NCBI GenBank assembly: GCA_003023535.1
Contig: PXSC01000023.1
Location: 1 to 9,781, forward strand
DNA: 9,781 nt
From: Halobacteriales archaeon QS_9_70_65
GTDB taxonomy: Archaea; Halobacteriota; Halobacteria; Halobacteriales; Haloarculaceae
Direction of reading: 5' to 3'
The notes under the pieces were generated by a model. That model saw only the letters and a list, made by a program, of their open reading frames with translations. It had not been told where the DNA came from and ran no database searches. Shown one piece after another: positions 6,995 through 9,781 of the stretch. How positions within the stretch are numbered: position 1 is the first letter of the stretch; each line of letters begins with the position of its first letter. Both the position numbers and the translations under genes were made by a program.

Positions 6995-8641
6995 ATGATG
7001 GAAATGATGGGTCCGGCGGCACGCGTACTGTTCGTTACCGACCGGCCCGGCCGGTGGCAGACGGCGGCGTTCCTCGAGGCCGTCCGGGAGTCGGCGCCGT
7101 CGCTGCCGGTCGTCCTGCTGGCGGAGCCGGACGACGGCGGGGTCGCCAGCCGGGCCGTCGCCGCCGACGTCTCGGAGTTCGTCCCGGCGTCGGACCCCGA
7201 AGTCGGGTCGCTGCTGACCGACCGCGTCGAGGCGGCGGTCGGCGACCGGCGGCCGGCCCGCGACGGCGGGGCCGTCCCCATGCCCATCGACGACGTCGGC
7301 ATCCGCGAGGAGCTGCGGCTGAAGGAGCGGGCCATCGACGAGGCGCCGGTCGGCATCACCATCACCGACCCGAACAGGCCCGACAATCCGATGATATACA
7401 TCAACGACGCCTTCGAGCGGCTGACGGGCTACGACAAGGCGGAGTCGGTCGGCCGCAACTGCCGGTTCCTCCAGGGGCAGAACTCCGACCAGGAGGCCAT
7501 CGACGCGATGCGGGAGGCCGTCGACCAAGGCGAGCCGGTGTCCGTCGAGCTGCTGAACTACCGGGCCGACGGGGAGCCGTTCTGGAACCGGGTCGACCTC
7601 GCGCCGGTCCACGGCCCCGAGCGGGACGTGACCAACTTCGTCGGCTTCCAGACCGACATCACCAACCGGAAGCAGGCGGAAATGGAGGCCAAACACCGCG
7701 AGGCCGAGCTGGAACACCTGCTGGTCCGCATCGACGGCCTCCTGCAGGACGTCACCCGGGAGCTGGTGCAGGCCGGCTCGCGGTCGGAAATCGAGGCCGC
7801 CGTCTGCGATCGGGTGACGGTCGTCGACACCTACGAATTCGGCTGGGTCGGCGTCCCCGACTTCTCCACGGAGACGCTCGTCGCCAGCACGCACGCCGGC
7901 GAGTGGGCCCCGCCGGACGACGCCCTGACGGTCGACCTCTCGACGTCGGAGCCCGGCCCGACCGTGACGGCCTACGAGACGTCGGAGCCCGACCCGACCG
8001 TGACCGCCTACGAGACGGGCGAACTCGAGGTCGTCAGGGACGACGACGCCCTCGCGGCGGCGGCCGACGGGATGCCGTGGCTCGACGCCGAAGCGCTGTC
8101 CGGCATCGCCGCGGTACCGCTGTCGTACGGCGAGACGACGTACGGCGTGCTGACGCTGTACACGACGGACGGCGACGCGCTGAACGAACACGAGGCCGTC
8201 GTCCTGGAGGCGCTGGGCCGGGCGGCCGGGACGGCGATCAACGCCCTCGAGCGGGGCCGGATTCTCGCCTCCGACAGCGTCACCGAACTCGCCCTCGAGA
8301 CGACCGACGCCGACCTCTTTTTCGTCGACGTCTCGGCGACGGCCGGCTGTTCGCTGGAGTTCCAGGGGTCGGTCTACCGCGACGACGGCTCGGTGCTGAT
8401 GTTCTTCGACACCGACGCCGACGCCGAGGCCATCCGGGACATCGTCGACGACTCCGCGAACATCCGGTCGGCGACGCCCATCCACGACTACGACGAGACG
8501 ACGCTGTGGGAGTTCGGGGTCACCGACGACTCCATCACGGCGAGACGGAGCTGGCCGCTCACCGCGAGCGGGAGCGGCCGCCGCAGACGAAGCGGGGGTT
8601 CATCGCCGACCTCGAGAAGCGGCTCACCGAGCGCCAACTGA
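6995..8641 (+). CDS. bat: Bat-like LOV/PAS-GAF sensor-regulator, frame-disrupted before its HTH
   Basis: This open frame of 548 codons encodes the sensor part of a bacterio-opsin activator (Bat) type protein. In order: a degenerate receiver-like domain (about 8-85, RVLFVTD onward); a PAS domain of LOV type (about 108-225); a charged linker helix (about 222-252); a GAF domain (about 255-425); and the start of the BAT domain (about 428-516, SDSVTELALETTDADLFFVD). The LOV domain has GRNCRFLQG (153-161) with adduct cysteine C156 and flavin-contacting residues N188, N198 and Q219. After T515/A516 the frame runs into a basic, unrelated tail and stops at 8639-8641. The family continuation, including HTH_10, is in another frame (see the entry at 8539-8814). 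Residues 317-340 are two copies of a 12-residue tandem repeat. In related proteins Bat activates bacteriorhodopsin and retinal genes. As read, this product would lack its DNA-binding domain. The gene name is by family similarity. Confidence 0.85.
   Translation: MMEMMGPAARVLFVTDRPGRWQTAAFLEAVRESAPSLPVVLLAEPDDGGVASRAVAADVSEFVPASDPEVGSLLTDRVEAAVGDRRPARDGGAVPMPIDDVGIREELRLKERAIDEAPVGITITDPNRPDNPMIYINDAFERLTGYDKAESVGRNCRFLQGQNSDQEAIDAMREAVDQGEPVSVELLNYRADGEPFWNRVDLAPVHGPERDVTNFVGFQTDITNRKQAEMEAKHREAELEHLLVRIDGLLQDVTRELVQAGSRSEIEAAVCDRVTVVDTYEFGWVGVPDFSTETLVASTHAGEWAPPDDALTVDLSTSEPGPTVTAYETSEPDPTVTAYETGELEVVRDDDALAAAADGMPWLDAEALSGIAAVPLSYGETTYGVLTLYTTDGDALNEHEAVVLEALGRAAGTAINALERGRILASDSVTELALETTDADLFFVDVSATAGCSLEFQGSVYRDDGSVLMFFDTDADAEAIRDIVDDSANIRSATPIHDYDETTLWEFGVTDDSITARRSWPLTASGSGRRRRSGGSSPTSRSGSPSAN
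7451..7651 (+). other. LOV photosensor core within the Bat-like protein
   Basis: This segment runs from the GRNCRFLQG motif to the conserved glutamine of GFQTDIT. C156, N188, N198 and Q219 are spaced 32, 42 and 63 residues from the cysteine. As I recall it, this is the same spacing as in the plant phototropin-type LOV2 domain of Adiantum phy3 (C966, N998, N1008, Q1029). NYRADGEPFWN matches the LOV consensus. All residues needed to bind flavin and form the cysteinyl adduct are visible, so blue-light sensing is plausible. Confidence 0.8.
7943..8014 (+). repeat. 36-bp tandem duplication in the GAF domain of the Bat-like gene
   Basis: Positions 7943-7978 and 7979-8014 are two adjacent 36-base copies differing at two positions. 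They encode TSEPGPTVTAYE and TSEPDPTVTAYE, followed by the start of a third unit (TGE). The duplication keeps the frame. One difference changes Gly to Asp and the other is silent, so the copies are young. Confidence 0.92.
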
Positions 8642-8814
8642 CGGCGCTGCGGAAGGCCCACGTCAGCGGCTACTACGAGTGGAACCGCTCGGTCACCGGC
8701 GAGGAGCTGGCCGAGTCGATGGGGATCGACCGTTCGACGTACCACCAGCACCTCCGGGCCGCCGAACGGAAGCTGACGGAGGCGTTCTTCGAGCGGGCGG
8801 TCTCGCACGGCTGA
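8539..8814 (+). pseudogene. bat: Detached 3' part of the Bat-like gene: end of BAT domain plus HTH_10, out of frame
   Basis: In the frame whose codons begin at 8539, 8542 and so on, the family sequence resumes with GETELAAHRERERP, then QTKRGFIADLEKRL, LTERQLTALRKAHVSGYYEW and the helix-turn-helix (TGEELAESMGIDRSTYHQHL, then RAAERKL), ending at the TGA at 8812-8814. This is the HTH_10 domain (PF04967) that ends Bat proteins. The upstream sensor frame is offset relative to this one, and there is no ATG or GTG start here before an internal ATG at 8719, inside the HTH. About 40-50 residues that family members carry between the two parts appear absent. The fragment is therefore best read as the severed end of the gene at 6995, through a real deletion or an assembly error, and not as a separate gene. 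Confidence 0.82.
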
Positions 8815-8820
8815 CCCCGC

Positions 8821-9781
8821 TCACCAGACGCCCTCGCGGCGGTCCATCCACGTGACGACGGCGACGTGCGGCAGCGTGAGAACGGCGATGAACACCAGAT
8901 ACAGCCCCGACAGCTCCGCGGGCGTCGACGGTGACGCCGGCACGACCGCGCCGAAGCCGACGAGAAAGACCAGCGCCAGCACGGTCAGCGGCGCGGCCTC
9001 GCGGGCGAACCGGCCGAGGCCGGCCCGGACGGCCGTCGTTCCGTCGGCGGCGATCACCCGGAGAACGTGCCGCAGGGAGTGCCACACGCAGAAGTAAACG
9101 CCCACCGCGGCCAGCGGCGGCACCGTCAGGAACAGCGTCCACAGCAGCGCGGTCTCGCCGGCGTCGACCCGCCAGCCGCGGCGGTCGTCGGCGACGAGCC
9201 GGCCGGCCAGAAGCGTCGCCACCGTGACCACGAGAAAGGCGCCGCCGCCGACGAGCCGCGTCGTCGGCGCGAACAGCCACGCCGCCGTCAGGTCCGAGCC
9301 GAACAGCTCGATCCACGCCGCGACGACCTCGCGGTACCGGCCGGGAAACGCCAGCAGCGGGACGAACATCGGTAGGCCGCCGCGGACGAACAGCGTCGCC
9401 GCCCGCAGCGGCCGCGGCCGGAGGTGGTCGGCGCCGACGAAGGCCACCAGCGCGTGGACGTCGCCCTGGCCCCAGTGGAACCACGTCATCGCGATGAAAA
9501 ACGCCGCCGCCGGGGCCGGTGCGACCAGCCACAGCGCGGCGTAGGCGCCGCCCGACAGCAGGTAGACGGTACCGACCAGCGCCATCGACGCCGGCAGCGA
9601 CCGGTCGCCGAGCCGGGCCGGGACGAGGTAATCGACCGCGCCGTGGGGCAGCCCGAGGACGACCACGCTGGCCGCCAGCGGCAGATACCGCAGCGCCGGC
9701 CCGGGGGCGACGCCGACGAGCGCCGACGCGACCGACAGGGCGACGACGAGCCCGCAGGCGGCCCAGGCCGGACGGGTGGCG
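8821..9781 (-). CDS. brp: Brp/Blh family beta-carotene 15,15'-dioxygenase, 5' end beyond the window
   Basis: This multi-pass membrane enzyme splits beta-carotene at its central double bond into two retinal molecules, the chromophore of bacteriorhodopsin and related proteins. The reading frame is open on the - strand from the stop at 8823-8821 to the window edge. The GTG at 9666 gives a 281-residue form, but upstream codons continue with a typical hydrophobic segment (LVVALSVASALVGVAPGPAL) leading into GLPHGAVDYL, so the true start lies outside. Candidate iron ligands numbered from 9666 are H8 (GLPHG), H64 (WFHWGQGD) and H196/H200 (WHSLRHVLRV). H267 (LPHVAVVTWMD) is also family-conserved. About seven hydrophobic segments are visible. 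It lies tail to tail with the Bat-like gene with a 6-base gap, as expected for a retinal/rhodopsin locus. Whether it is the brp or the blh paralogue cannot be decided here. Confidence 0.92.
   Translation of the reverse strand, partial: ATRPAWAACGLVVALSVASALVGVAPGPALRYLPLAASVVVLGLPHGAVDYLVPARLGDRSLPASMALVGTVYLLSGGAYAALWLVAPAPAAAFFIAMTWFHWGQGDVHALVAFVGADHLRPRPLRAATLFVRGGLPMFVPLLAFPGRYREVVAAWIELFGSDLTAAWLFAPTTRLVGGGAFLVVTVATLLAGRLVADDRRGWRVDAGETALLWTLFLTVPPLAAVGVYFCVWHSLRHVLRVIAADGTTAVRAGLGRFAREAAPLTVLALVFLVGFGAVVPASPSTPAELSGLYLVFIAVLTLPHVAVVTWMDRREGVW

Noticed and set aside
6977..8485. 502-codon - strand open frame opposite the Bat-like gene
   Set aside because: Its composition (Arg, Val, Gly, Asp repeats) has no motif, while the + strand frame holds LOV, GAF and BAT domains.
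6895..8532. Long + strand open frame running into the HTH_10 segment, start at 6895
   Set aside because: Only its last ~270 bases (from 8539) encode recognisable family sequence. The upstream part is Arg/Gly/Pro-rich, overlaps the genuine sensor frame and is a GC-rich shadow.
8590..8600. GGGGG run as the site of a one-base sequencing error or programmed frameshift in the Bat-like gene
   Set aside because: Family sequence in the second frame already starts near 8539, upstream of the run. A one-base slip there would explain neither the junction nor the missing BAT-domain residues.
1..9781. tRNA, rRNA, CRISPR arrays, transposase genes or attachment sites
   Set aside because: I looked for cloverleaf-like ends, spaced repeats and transposase-like frames and saw none that could be supported.

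Overview
The window reads as chromosomal DNA of an extremely halophilic archaeon (class Halobacteria). Evidence: very high G+C with GC-ending codons, strongly acidic predicted proteins, haloarchaeal-type short leaders, and families that together are typical of this class: a phosphate Pst operon ending in an AbrB-PhoU protein, a Bat-type regulator with HTH_10 and BAT domains, and a Brp/Blh retinal-forming enzyme. The genus cannot be decided from the sequence alone.

Region 1 (1-4726, + strand) is the 3' part of a high-affinity phosphate uptake operon: pstC (only its end is present), pstA, pstB, phoU and a second PhoU protein with an N-terminal AbrB-like fold. The genes are packed tightly: 1 base between pstC and pstA, 18 between pstA and pstB, 2 between pstB and phoU, and a TGATG stop/start overlap between phoU and the AbrB-PhoU gene. 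PstC and PstA form the channel, PstB hydrolyses ATP, and the PhoU proteins probably control the transporter and its expression. pstS should lie upstream, outside the window. PstA is about twice the usual size because about 300 residues of extra membrane segments sit between its first helix and the permease core. Base composition changes around the pstB/phoU junction.

Region 2 (4769-6802, - strand) is one convergent gene for a membrane-anchored extracellular protein of the archaeal C-terminal beta-propeller family. Its molecular role is unknown.

Region 3 (6803-6994) is a divergent promoter region. It holds TATA-like elements for both flanking genes and a small inverted repeat next to the one on the bat side.

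Region 4 (6995-9781) is a bat-brp locus linked to retinal and rhodopsin biology. The + strand gene encodes a Bat-like regulator: a receiver-like domain, a complete LOV-type PAS domain with the photoactive cysteine, GAF, BAT and HTH_10. It is broken: near 8537-8545 the reading frame changes and roughly 40-50 residues of the BAT domain appear to be missing, so the DNA-binding HTH is out of frame with the sensor part. The GAF domain also carries a 36-bp tandem duplication. Six bases beyond its stop, on the - strand, ends a Brp/Blh family beta-carotene 15,15'-dioxygenase whose 5' end runs off the window.

The most interesting points are the disrupted LOV-Bat photoreceptor/regulator, its tail-to-tail pairing with the retinal-forming enzyme, and the enlarged PstA. 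I see no tRNA, rRNA, CRISPR array, insertion sequence or origin.
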